Assembly (NCBI RefSeq): GCF_019649055.1
Contig: NW_026570232.1
Location: 744,001-808,000, forward strand
Direction: 5' to 3'
Length of the DNA: 64,000 nt
Origin: Paramacrobiotus metropolitanus
Taxonomy: Eukaryota; Tardigrada; Eutardigrada; Parachela; Macrobiotidae
Notes under the pieces: model-generated
The model's input: only the letters and a program-made list of their open reading frames with translations
Databases searched by the model: none
What the model was told of the DNA's origin: nothing
Program-made: the position numbers and the translations under genes
Shown: positions 1 through 10,717 of the stretch, piece by piece
How positions within the stretch are numbered: position 1 is the stretch's first letter
How the letters are laid out: every line of letters starts with the position of its first letter

Positions 1-617
1 ACAAGGTCTCACATCTAAATTTAAAAATTGGATCAGTCGTAAACGAACGAATCTTGGAAACCTCTTACCGCTTACGTTAAGCTTCTACAATATACTAGCG
101 GTTTAGTGGAACAGCTTCCTAAGTTTTAGAAGTAAAAATGACTCAAAATCTGAAAATCTTCAAAAATTTCTGTCTGCTGGTACCAGACGAAATACCATTC
201 ATAGGCGCAAGGGCTAACAGCCCTGGTACGGCGGCGTCTTAGAGCAAGTCTTGTTGGTGCGATATGGGCAACGCAATCATTTGCCTTCACACGGCCGGAT
301 TTATCACATCTGTGTCTTGCCGTGTGGTTATAAATTTTGTTTATCCCGTTTCTAATACAGTGGACGACTTTCCTTCCATTTTGCGTTCCACGCAACCTTG
401 TGAAACCCGTGTGACAGATTGAGGTATCTTGACGTTAGTTTGCCAGTCGTTTTATGTTAAGTTAAAGTGTGTTACTAAAGCTCGAAGCTGGGCGCATCGT
501 AAATGAAAGTGTTGAAAAAGCCTACCGTGTTGTGTCATCTGTGATAAGGAGAACCTCCTTGTGAAACGGAAAGTGGTTACATATTTCATATTTGGATCCC
601 ATAATATAGCAAGGACA
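1..617. other. Intergenic / 5' flank of NDUFS7
   Basis: No gene can be supported here. A minus-strand open frame around 126-395 ends in an aromatic-rich stretch and could be the tail of a gene beyond the left edge, but I see no matching splice acceptor with an open frame. The last part is presumably the NDUFS7 promoter and 5' UTR. Confidence 0.4.
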
Positions 618-2338
618 ATGCTGGCATCAAACGTCAAGAACATTTACCTTCTTCAAAAATTCTTTCCGGTATGTAAGTCGCACATGACTGCACGGCGCAC
701 ATCGCTTCTTGCGCTGAGACTTCGGATTATCAAGCAGCCAAATTTTGCAAAACCTGCGAAATCGTTGTTTTCTCAGCTTTCCTGTGTTCTCTACCTTATT
801 TCTTCGTTTTGTTGAATCGGGACTCTTTTTGATAACCTTCTGTTCTTTTAGCGGACTTCAGTCCAAATTCAGACTGCTTCGAGCGCATCTGCTCAGAAGC
901 AGTTTCCCCATCCCTCACAGTCAGCCGTAGTGTACAAAACGCCAGCTGAACAGGCTGCCAAAGCAGCGCAGGATATACAAGAATGTGCGCCTGGCACTAC
1001 TCCTGGACCCGATGTGGTTCCCATTAAAAAACGACCCTACTCTCCATTTAAACCAACCAGCAATGCGGAGTATGCTCTTGCCAGAGTGGACGACCTTCTC
1101 AATTTTGCGCGCAAGGTGAGTGGGAAGCTATCATAATGTCTAATGAATAAGAATAATATAATGCAAGTAGAGTCTTAGTAGACTGTAGAATGCTGGATTT
1201 TGGGTCATAGGTATTTGCGTGATACACCTTTCTCATTCTCGTTAGTTATTTGTTATTATTCAGTTATTCTACTACTTAATATTGTATATGCATTTATGTA
1301 TTAAATCAGCTTTTGGCACTTTTTTTTAACCGTCTGAGCGTATTAGAATGTGCTGAAAAGCTAAAGATCATCAAGTTGTTTAATAAGATCAATCATTACT
1401 ACGAGTACCGAAATTTTCCCTCTCGTCTTCTGATGTGTAGCATGTGTATAAATTCAGTATGCAGATATTCTACAAATCATTCGATTTAAGTATCTGTATG
1501 ATATCCGAGTTTGTTCCACCGCTGTCTTTTTGGTTTATGCAGAATGCAGATTATGTCGGTATGCGCAATGTGTGTGATAATTGTTTTAATGTAGTTGTAA
1601 TTTAAATTTCGTTTTTTATCTCCAGCTATAAAAATGTGTGTATGTTTTATGACTGCAGAAGACTGAATTTACAGAACTGGCTTTTCCTTTTGTAAACTGT
1701 AAGCAATAGGCCTGGTCTCCTCGATTCAGGCTGCTGAGAAACGCTGCCTAATATCTTCCGAAAAAGAGCGTCGTGTGTCAGTGACTACTGACTCGGCGTT
1801 CGGTTTTGGGAAATCCAAAATAAAAATACTGCTTGCTGATGATTTCTTATGCTCTGCAGGGCTCTTTGTGGCCGATGACGTTCGGCTTAGCATGCTGCGC
1901 TGTGGAAATGATGCACATGGCTGCTCCTCGTTACGACATGGATCGTTTCGGTGTGGTCTTCCGAGCCAGTCCCCGTCAGGCGGACTGCATCATCGTGGCC
2001 GGCACCCTCACCAACAAGATGGCCCCCGCCTTCCGTAAAGTCTACGACCAGATGCTGGAGCCAAAATGGGTGATTTCGATGGGATCCTGTGCCAACGGAG
2101 GTGGATATTATCATTATTCGTATTCGGTGGTGCGAGGATGCGATCGCATCGTTCCCGTTGATATTTATGTCCCAGGTCAGTTATGTCAATGTGACTTCCT
2201 ACAGCGGCAGTGCATCGAATTTTTGGTGTTGGTGTTATAGGATGTCCTCCTTCCGCAGAAGCTCTACTTTACGGTGTCTTGCAACTACAAAAAAAGATTA
2301 AACGCATTGCAAAGGCTCAGATATGGTACCGCGAATAG
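618..2338 (+). CDS. NDUFS7: NADH:ubiquinone oxidoreductase core subunit S7, mitochondrial (PSST/NuoB)
   Basis: This subunit of mitochondrial complex I holds iron-sulfur cluster N2, the last electron carrier before ubiquinone. I place four exons: 618-668, 852-1115, 1860-2175 and 2241-2338, giving 242 residues (human about 213). The first ATG opens a basic, hydrophobic presequence ([17 protein letters not shown]), as expected for matrix import. The core is almost invariant across the family: [17 protein letters not shown] with the tandem Cys ligands, then [43 protein letters not shown] with the third Cys, and [11 protein letters not shown] with the fourth. The protein ends in IWYRE. The last intron is only 65 nt. 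Exon phases agree throughout. The presequence start is the least certain part; the core is not in doubt. Confidence 0.96.
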
Positions 2339-3370
2339 ATTTAGGCTCATTTCGTCGGATGGTAGACACCGACTAGCTTTTGACTGGTGATTCAGCTTTG
2401 ACATCTGTACAAGTTGTTTACATGTCTGTTGCATCTGCTTGATCACAGTTTACCTGCAGATGTGTATGCTGTCGGAAATTCGGAATGGTTTATTTGTCAC
2501 TTTTCATGTGTGTTGAGTGTTCGTGTCCAGATTCCAGAACATATGTTGACTTTCTGTACCATATTCTCTGAAATAACCCATTATTATAAAGAAGACTTTG
2601 TGATCAAAAATTTTAAATATGAACTAATGTCTCGCACTTCCACCGGCTTGAACGAAGTTTATAAACTTCCGGTGAGGATGCATTTTGCTGACAGAGTCAA
2701 AACTTGTGGACAAGCTGGACACTGCAAACATTTACAGTTGTCACTGAGTTGTGGAAGTCTCTGGTTTACTTTATACACCCGGACACCCGATGCAAATAAG
2801 TGCGTTCAAAGTTAACGAGCAATAAGTATTTATTATTAAGCTGACAATGAGAGAAACAATTTTTTAATACGAAGTATTAAAAATTAATACGTATTCAGTT
2901 TACTTACTAAAAAATGGTCACATTCACACATCCAATACGACCAGGTGTTTTCATTGGCTGCCCGCTGCCGCTAGCTACCGTATACGGAACCGTAAGTACT
3001 TCGAAGTTTGAATGGTACAGTACAGTGATTTAATGGTATACTCACTATACTGTAAATCATTTCCTCCATTCGGTAATTGTCGAAGTGTCTCTTGTTTTTC
3101 CGTCGTTGTTTACACTTTACTGACATAGTGACATTCGGTTGAACTTGATGAAATTGATCAAAGTGTACTGATTCCAAGACTTGTCAGATCAGATGAAACT
3201 GCACTGAGTGGACTGATTTTCCTTTTATGCAGGACACTTTCAGGAAGAGGTTGTTGAGTGCTCACTGCTCACGGTTGAGTCTTTGACTGGCTATTGAAAA
3301 ACAGTTATTACAGCGTTACTGTTGTTGTTTTTGTCCAGTCCGACGTTGTGTTTATTTTCGGCTTGGGAAA
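2339..3370. other. Intergenic, AT-rich
   Basis: This gap lies between NDUFS7 and the next plus-strand gene. It contains a 133-codon open frame (2414-2815) without homology or splice support, and a short AT-rich inverted repeat near 2865-2900. I see no further gene. Confidence 0.5.
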
Positions 3371-4004
3371 ATGGCCAGAAATTCTCCTTCAGCGTCTTTT
3401 GGTGCTCCTTCAGCTGCTTCTAAATCTCCGACAGCTGCTATTGCAACACTCCAGGAAGCTCAGTTCACCAAACCTCTCATCACCTTGGGTAATAGACTCT
3501 CGTAAGTACTAATTGTAAGTGACACAGTGTAATGGTGTTGCATCGCTGCCTTTTATTTTATGTTTCCGTTCTACGCCACTCCTCAGTTACCGTGTTTAAT
3601 AGTCCGTTACTACCTGCTTGTGTACGAGTAGTTTAAATTGTGAACTGCCAGTAATTTTAATGTCTGCTCGCAATTTCAGGGAGTTTAACGGAAATTCTCT
3701 GCCTCCACAGTCGCAGGCTGCGCAGCTGTGCCGTATACTGGCCGACGTTTTGCCAGAGATTCAACAGTTGAAGACCAACATGACCAAATGGCATCAGGCT
3801 ATCGACGACATTCCCGGAATCCAGCGTAATACAGCGCAGCAGATGGAGCGGCTCGATAACCTGAATTATGCTGTAACGCGACGGTATGAGCTCCTGCAGC
3901 GACACCGAAATCTCGTCCCTGATGGACTGGGCGAGCGTGCGGGAAGGAGTGGGAATAACGCTGGCAAAGCCTGGAAGCCTGCTCCCAGTATGCCGAAAAG
4001 ATAG
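3371..4004 (+). CDS. MED9: Probable Mediator complex subunit 9
   Basis: The gene has two exons, 3371-3501 and 3680-4004, with a 178-nt intron (donor GTAAGT, acceptor TTTCAG). They encode 151 residues, close to human MED9 (146). MED9 is a small helical subunit in the Mediator middle module, which links activators to RNA polymerase II in the nucleus. The first 30 residues are low-complexity Ser/Ala/Pro. From about residue 55 the protein is helical and Gln-rich. The clearest link to MED9 is the order IPGI, then a Gln-containing helix, then ELLQRHRNL; I recall human MED9 having MPGI, a poly-Gln helix and ELLQKYKSL at the same spacing. The assignment rests on that short pattern. Another small coiled-coil subunit, for example of BORC/BLOC, is the alternative. 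The C-terminus is a basic Gly/Pro tail. Confidence 0.6.
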
Positions 4005-4544
4005 TCCCCCGGAAAGCCTTACACTGGTGTTAATTTCGTTTTTTAAATTTTCCAGTTCCAGATTAGATGTGTCATATTTGTTGATTTCTTCGACTCTTTT
4101 GTTGTTACTTATTAAAAATGAAGATTACAATTCCTGTAAAAAGTAGACATTTGCTCTTTGTTAAATTCTTGTTAAACATTGTTCACTTCTGTATTATGAG
4201 CAAGTTACATTTTCAAAGAATATTGCATTTTGTTTGCAATGCAGCTGCTGTTTGTTCCTTTGGTAAATTCACCTAAAGGTGGTACTCAAGTATCGATTTT
4301 CAGTTCTTTAACAGTTTAATTTCAACACTTGCATCATCACTTTGACACTTTGCAAATTATGGGTAGTTTTCAAAATGGTAGGAGTGACAATATTGTCTGC
4401 AGTCTCTGCATAGGCTGATATTTTATGATTATGGTATGTGTAAAAAATGTATTTACGTTAGTTCCCAGAAAATTTAAAAAACGAAATCAGGATTCAATTA
4501 ACAATAAATAATGCACCAAAATCAGGTTTGCAAAAAGACCACAG
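4005..4544. other. Intergenic, convergent 3' flanks
   Basis: This is shared 3' flank between the plus-strand MED9-like gene and the minus-strand DNA-binding protein gene. It is AT-rich, with an AATAAA-type motif near 4504. No other feature is seen. Confidence 0.5.
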
Positions 4545-5363
4545 TCATTCCGGAAGTGGGGTGACCGCATCGGCAGGTAGCATTATGTGCGTTTTAACAG
4601 GAGTTTTAAGCCTTTTCCGTTCTTTTGAGCGCTCTTTGATAAGCAGAGTTTTCAAAGCTTCGAGCAGTTCTCCTCCTCTCCAGTTCTTACCGGCCACAAA
4701 GTGCTCGATCCTGGTCAAGCAGCGCAAAACATCCTTGTAGCTATCCGTCGCCTTTAATTTTACAGTCGTCGTCCGCGATACAGACGCAGGCCCTTGCTCT
4801 GTCTCCGACTCGTCACTCGAACTCGTCTCAGCACCCGCAGAAGCCATGATATCATGTAAAATCTGATCGTACACTTCGGGACGGACGTCATCGTTCAGGC
4901 CCACAAAGCCAGCTTCTTCGGCCAGATTTCGGAAGGAAATATTGTGTCGCTGACGGAAACTCTCCAGCCATCCATTACTCGCAGCGAAATCACTGATACC
5001 GAAGTTGTCTGCAATCTGCTTAGCCTTACTTTTGAGCATCACACCGGAGACGTGAAAGTGTCGCGTGCGGCACTCACTGAAAAACCGCCACGCCAAAGTG
5101 TCCACACGTTCGAAACGCATGCGCGTGAAGATGCGCTTTCGGTTGACTGGTCTGTCTTCTTTGACGATCCGCTCCAGTTTGCGACGCGCCTTCAGGATAG
5201 CCGTCACGCTAGAATGGGAAATGCCGAATTTCGTCCCGATCTGGCGATAGCTGAGGCCTTCATCTACGGCTTGTATGATTTCCAGCTTCTTCTCCAGGGT
5301 CAAATGGTTCCGGGGCTTTTTCGGACCTGCACTGACTTCCACAACTTGGTAGTCATCAGACAT
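4545..5363 (-). CDS. CENP-B/pogo-type DNA-binding protein, no transposase domain
   Basis: A single uninterrupted frame encodes 272 residues. Residues about 15-65 match a pipsqueak/CENP-B N-terminal helix-turn-helix (LTLEKKLEIIQAVDEG, then YRQIGTKFGISHSSVTAIL). Residues about 85-155 match the second CENPB/Tc5-type helix-turn-helix (ending NGWLESFRQRHNISFRNL). In Tigger/pogo transposases a DDE nuclease of about 200 residues follows. Here it is replaced by an acidic Ser/Glu linker (about 185-205) and a helical C-terminal segment. The reading frame is clean and codon use is ordinary, so this looks like a domesticated DNA-binding protein rather than a decayed transposon. I infer a nuclear role in chromatin or transcription; the target is unknown. 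It is the only intronless gene among its many-exon neighbours, which fits a transposon origin. Confidence 0.8.
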   Translation of the reverse strand: MSDDYQVVEVSAGPKKPRNHLTLEKKLEIIQAVDEGLSYRQIGTKFGISHSSVTAILKARRKLERIVKEDRPVNRKRIFTRMRFERVDTLAWRFFSECRTRHFHVSGVMLKSKAKQIADNFGISDFAASNGWLESFRQRHNISFRNLAEEAGFVGLNDDVRPEVYDQILHDIMASAGAETSSSDESETEQGPASVSRTTTVKLKATDSYKDVLRCLTRIEHFVAGKNWRGGELLEALKTLLIKERSKERKRLKTPVKTHIMLPADAVTPLPE

Positions 5364-5406
5364 GGTGAATAAAAGCCAAGTTCTTCCCTGTTAACCACTA
5401 AAAAAC

Positions 5407-5720
5407 TCAATAAAAATTAAAACGTTCAAGCGCAAAAATCCCTTCTCTACGTAGTGGACCAGTGGGCAGGTCCATAAGAACCGTGAGATTTGCGACAATT
5501 CTGTATCTGTACAGGATGGTTGGCAACTGAGGGACCCAGCGACGCACTGCATTCAAGTCGGAAACTGGATGGCTCAAGCAGGTGTGCGCGTCTAACAGGG
5601 CGGAAGTCACGGTCAAATGCAGCGCTTCAATATGCTTGCGCTGAGACGGGTAACTGCCAACCTGAGCGGTAAATGTATACAATCTTCCGGTCAGTTCAAA
5701 GTCAAACCTCAGGGCACTTT
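5407..5720 (-). CDS. Possible terminal exon of an unknown minus-strand gene
   Basis: An open minus-strand frame starts at a good acceptor (TATTTTGTAG at about 5721-5730) and runs to a stop at 5407, giving about 104 residues including LTGRLYTFTAQVGSYPSQRK and ending in RFNFY. Composition is richer in G/C than the flanks and the peptide looks protein-like. I cannot place an upstream exon with a start codon. It lies only 43 nt upstream of the CENP-B-type gene on the same strand, so it could instead be transcribed leader of that mRNA. No family is recognised. Confidence 0.3.
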
Positions 5721-7143
5721 CTACAAAATAATAAATTATCAGTTTCGTAGAAAGTTGTACAAAAAAGTACACGAACGTAAATTAACGTTAAAAATAAGCA
5801 GACATAAATGGTGTATTCCTGTTCTCGTTTTTCATGATGAAAACAATGAAAGTTGAAAATTATTGCGTAATTAATACTAGAAAAATGCACGTTGGCGTAC
5901 TGCAATGGCAGACCGGAGCTTGGCTAACCAGTGTCAGCCATAAATTGCGTCAACAGTGTTGTTTCGATAAGTAAGCGCCAGTTTTATTTTTTAAAAAAAT
6001 GTTTTTTATCAATATTATTATCAGTAATAATCACGAAAACATTTAAGTGCCAGAAAATGTGAAAATGTGAGCGGTAGCTGCCAGTCTGTCTCCTGGGCGG
6101 TCACAAACAGGAATTCGTGTAAAATTCTTGTTAATAGAAGTATTTAAAGTACTGATCATGCAACATATTTGGTTAATTGTTAATTTAATATTGTAGTTTT
6201 TAGTCGAAATAATTAATCAGTTCGCCGTGATCGGAAATTTAATTACAATATTATAATTACAGGCTTTACAGCTGATGTATCTTATCATTCCTGTGTGGTT
6301 TAAGTCGTGGTGAGTTAATAAATCTAACAAAACTTTTTTATTTAAAACGGGAATGAATGATTCATGTGCAAAATTCATAAAAATCGTGTGTGACAACTCA
6401 TAAGGCATAATTCACAGATGTTCAGGAAATTTTGGATGGACTTAGTGAGTCATCTTTTGTTGCGAACATAGCACACGCCGTCTACAAACTCGATGCCGCC
6501 TCCGGCCACCACATCGCAATTCTGCACGCTCTCGCTCTCCCCTTTTCAATCGCCGATGTATGGCAGGCGTACGGTCTGAAATTGATTGTTGTGATATCGT
6601 CCATTCAAATTTTGCTATCGCTATCTTTATGAGTCTTGGTGATTTAGTCTTCCATATCGGATGCCTTTTAATCACTTTCGCAGATTTCTTTGAGCAGTAG
6701 TCATGACTGTGTTACTGGTGTCCACGGACCTTAAGAGGAATTTATCGATTTAATATTGTGCACTGTTTTCCTTTGGATTCAGTAGCTTACGGTTTGTTGT
6801 CCTGATTCTGTACTTCCTTGTTAATCTGCTCGGATAATCTTTGAGGGTCTTCCTTCCTTCATCTACAACTGGATGGGACCCTAAATCTGGACAGCAAAAT
6901 CAGAAGCCATTTATTAGCGCGTTCTCAGTTGCGCAAAAATCCAACATGTCGATTCTGGACCGTCAGTTCAAAAAGTTTTTTGGCGAAATATAACGTTCGA
7001 CCATGCTTTGCTAAATTTGGAACCTGACTGCTTTTCTCTTGATGTGCCGTGTCTCGTATTGATCTTGATAATCCCTTTCTCAAGTGGAACTCTTGCTGCT
7101 TCTCGGGGAATTTATTATTGAAATTTACCTGGTTGTATTCAGA
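5721..7143. other. Intergenic / 5' flank of ARF6
   Basis: Mostly AT-rich. A plus-strand stretch at about 6421-6561 is unusually codon-like (it reads DVQEILDGLSESSFVANIAH and onward), begins after a possible CACAG acceptor and ends at a possible GTATGG donor. It could be an orphan exon, but I cannot connect it to anything. The rest shows nothing I can name. Confidence 0.35.
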
Positions 7144-9675
7144 ATGGGAAAGAAGCTGTCGAAATTATTTGGTGGAAAAGAAATGCGGATTCTCATGCTT
7201 GGGTACGTCAGTGAGTTTAACTGCGAATATCGGTTTTGTGGTATTCATTAATTTGCAGGGTTTTTTCACATATTGGTAATTTATTATTTACTATTGAACA
7301 AAATTTTAGTAAGGCTTTAAAGTTAGGAAAGTTAGAAAACTTGTAAAATGGCATAAGCACTAGCTGCTGATTGCTGATATTTGATGTTTGCAGATTATTG
7401 TAAAAATACTGTACGGTAAGTAGATGTTTTCAGATTTTATTATGTTCACAAAATTAAAACCTTTCCTTATGAACGAAATTATTGGGCCATAATATAAGCT
7501 TGTTTTGCACGCTATACCTAGGGCATCCACGTAGAACAAATTTAAATTTAATGAAAAAATTTGCTTTTTCTTGCAGATTGGATTCCAGTGGTAAAACAAG
7601 TAAGTCCTTTTTAGTCTCTCCATGCTGAAATGTATGTGTTTGTGAACGTCAAGGTGTACGCGCCTTAACAAAACATCGCATAATTTGAAGCAGGTCCTTC
7701 AACGTGATAATTACGGTTTAGCACTTAGCAGTATTGCCAGTTTTGAACAATTTTACAGTAAAATGGATGCTTATTCCATTTGATTTAGTCGATAATCCTA
7801 ATTGCTAGTCTGAAATACAGATAATTTGAAGGCTCAAGCCGCACTACATCAATAAATTATTAGCATCTTGATACTCTTGTATTCCGTTATGGCATTTCAT
7901 GAGTGCGCTGCTGCCGGTCTAAATACTTACTTACCATTTTATTGAGCAGTAGCCTATAAGGCAACAAAAAAGCGCAGTGGGAATACCGCAGAGCGAAAAT
8001 TTGAATATTAAAAATGCAATTAAGAACACGCCTGGTATCTTTTTCAAACGGCAAATTGCTTAAATCAGACGTACAGATTAAGAGTATAAATTTTCCATTT
8101 ACAATTGCTAATTTGCCGGTTTAATAGGCATTACTTTAATTTTATTCGCATCGCGTGCGCACTGATGAGAAATTTGGACATCCGGGATGAATATTAACTT
8201 ATGAGATGGCTTCGTTAATTGACGATTATGGTTTTCCGGTTCATGAAAGCGCACTCGCTAATTCATGCTGACAACTGGATTCGTTTGTTATAACTTAAGC
8301 CTGTTTTTACGCAATCTGCAGGACAAATGTCAGCATCAGCTGTTTTTAAAGCAGATATGCTTTTTACGCGTGCTGCAAGGTTCATGGCCATCACTCACAA
8401 TTTATTAGATTGCCGCTTTTCACAAAAATTGATGCACTTGTACATAAATTACAATTGTGATAGTACGTACATAATATTATCGTGTAGCATATTTTGACTG
8501 TTCACACACGAAAGCATTAAAGATTGTGCGCATTCGTTCACGTCTGCTTTGCGTAAAATTTGTTTGCTCTCTATTATGCTTATTTATGGTTTAAAACTGA
8601 AAATTTGCACAAAGTTTCTTTGTAGCTATTCTTTACCGATTGAAGTTGGCTCAGCACTCCAACATTACGACCATTCCAACCGTTGGCTTCAATGTGGAGA
8701 CGATATCTTTCAAGAAATTTCGCATGTCTGTATGGGTAAGATTATTTGCCGATCGTCTTTGCTTACCTGCTTGTAAAATTGATTGCGTGCTCGGTGGAGC
8801 CTTCTCGACGGGGAGAATGAAGTGGCTGATTACTCGGCACAAGTGCATAATGTTGTGCACAACATGTTTATTTGTTCGGCTAGGACGTTGGTGGACAAGA
8901 TAAGATTCGGCCTCTTTGGAGACATTACTTCACCGGCTCACAGGCATTAATTTTTGTCGTCGATTCCGCCGATATTGATCGACTTGACGAGGCACGACAG
9001 GAATTCCATAGAATCATTAATGATCGCGAAATGAAGGATGCCATCATCTTATTATTTGCCAATAAACAGGTACTAAATTGACTACTTGGCATACGATACA
9101 TACTTGTGCGGTAAATGGCCACTTCTCCGGTTGTGTCTTGGTTTCTCTTTATTTTTTTGTGTTTGATAATGAACCTGCGGTTTTTTTGCATCGCTGGAAA
9201 CCTGCCACCTGGTAATCTAAATATATGTCAACGATTTTTTCCACGAGTTTTGATAACAGTATGTCTTCACATTCTGTCTTGCTGTTTAAGATTGGTACCG
9301 GTGCCGGTATGGATTTTTCTCATGTATTTCCATCACCATGTGATAAGATATTTTGCGTAACTTGCCCTTTTATTATGCTGATGATAAGTACTTCGTTCAA
9401 CTTCAAATAGTACTCTCAGGGGTATGTAAAATTAAATGATTGGAAAATGTACGATTCAAACGGCTGTGTTTCTCATATACATAATTTGAAATGCGCGGTT
9501 TTAATCTGAGCATTTGCAGGATCTCCCAAATGCTGTACGACCACATGACCTGCAGGATAGGTTGGGATTAACGAGGCTGCAGAATCGGATATGGTATGTG
9601 CAGCCTTGTTGCGCCCCGACCGGAGATGGATTAACCGAGGGCCTCACATGGTTGACATCCAACTACAAACAGTAG
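7144..9675 (+). CDS. ARF6: ADP-ribosylation factor GTPase, ARF6 type
   Basis: Five exons (7144-7202, 7577-7599, 8626-8735, 8884-9069, 9520-9675) encode 177 residues; human ARF6 has 175. ARF6 is a membrane-bound GTPase acting at the plasma membrane and endosomes in recycling, actin remodelling and phospholipid signalling. The N-terminus [20 protein letters not shown] carries the Gly2 myristoylation site and the ARF6-like sequence, as opposed to the ARF1 type. The P-loop is GLDSSGKT, switch 1 is [11 protein letters not shown], switch 2 is [18 protein letters not shown], the base-recognition motif is FANKQDL, and the protein ends TWLTSNYKQ. Exon 2 is only 23 nt and holds the P-loop. The usual DAAGKT is DSSGKT here. 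Exon phases are consistent. An AATAAA lies about 290 nt after the stop. Confidence 0.93.
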
Positions 9676-10717
9676 TTCGCGTAGTCGTGATAGTATTTCG
9701 GGGTTTTGCGGGGAAGATTTCTGTTTGCGTTTGATGGAGGGTGTTGGGGGTTGGTTGAACTTTTTCTATTGATCGTATTTTGTTGCCACCTTGATGGTTT
9801 TTTGAACTTTTTTCCAACGCGTGAATTGATCTGCGGTTGGATTGGACTCTGATGTTGATTTTTTGAAAAAATTCCCCTTTTGTACCGGTTTCGTCTGCTT
9901 TGGAGTTTAGTCCGGATTGAGTGCATGTGAACGGTTGCTTGGCCATACATACAAAAGTTTGAAACGAATAAAGTTTCATCGTTTTACTGTATTTTTGCTC
10001 ATATAGATATCATGCAATATGTAATAAGCCAGACATGGCAAACTAAATAACTATGGTACTCGTATGGATATGGTAATGGTACGTACAGTACTCGTACTCT
10101 AAATACGAATATAAGAGCAGTTTTCATAGCTGTTGTATGCAGAATGCTTTACAATTTTATCCCTCCTTTCGTGTTCGCACTTTACTATAAAAATTATTTA
10201 AAAAAACTAAGAAAATGAGAGTATTTTAAATAAAAACTCGTTAATTGCGTTCGCGATTTTATGTGTTTTATGGAAACCGTAGCATCCCGAAATTTTGGGA
10301 CAAGTCGGGATGGATTGCAAACAACAGCATTTTGAATTTATTAACAGGAAAATTATTATAAAATTTGGCTTAATTAATCTTTGGCAATAAATTAAGTCCC
10401 AATTTAACGCGGAAATCCAGTAAAATAGCACCGCACATAACACAACTCACTGTAATAATGCACTCTTGCAGTGCTAGCAGCTTGTACGTATACGTACCGT
10501 ACTTACTCTTTCCGGTTTCCCATCGGCCAACTTGGGTATAAAGCAGTTCACTTCGCAGTTTTTCCCCATTTTCTTTCAATCTGCTTTTACAGTTTTACAG
10601 CGTCGTTTTCGGAAGTGTAGTTTTCGAAGGTTATTAGAAAATTACAGAGTTTATCATTTATGTTCGTGTTGTAAGTGCGCAGTTTGATTTGTCGTTCGTT
10701 TACATCGATCAATAGAG
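9676..10717. other. Intergenic between ARF6 and GNL1
   Basis: The region contains the ARF6 3' flank with AATAAA at 9967-9972, then AT-rich sequence and the GNL1 upstream region. Minus-strand open frames at 9644-9979 are shadows of the flank. No gene is supported. Confidence 0.5.

Noticed and set aside
2414-2815. 133-codon open frame after NDUFS7
   Set aside because: It lies in the 3' flank, has no homology, no splice context and no protein-like pattern.
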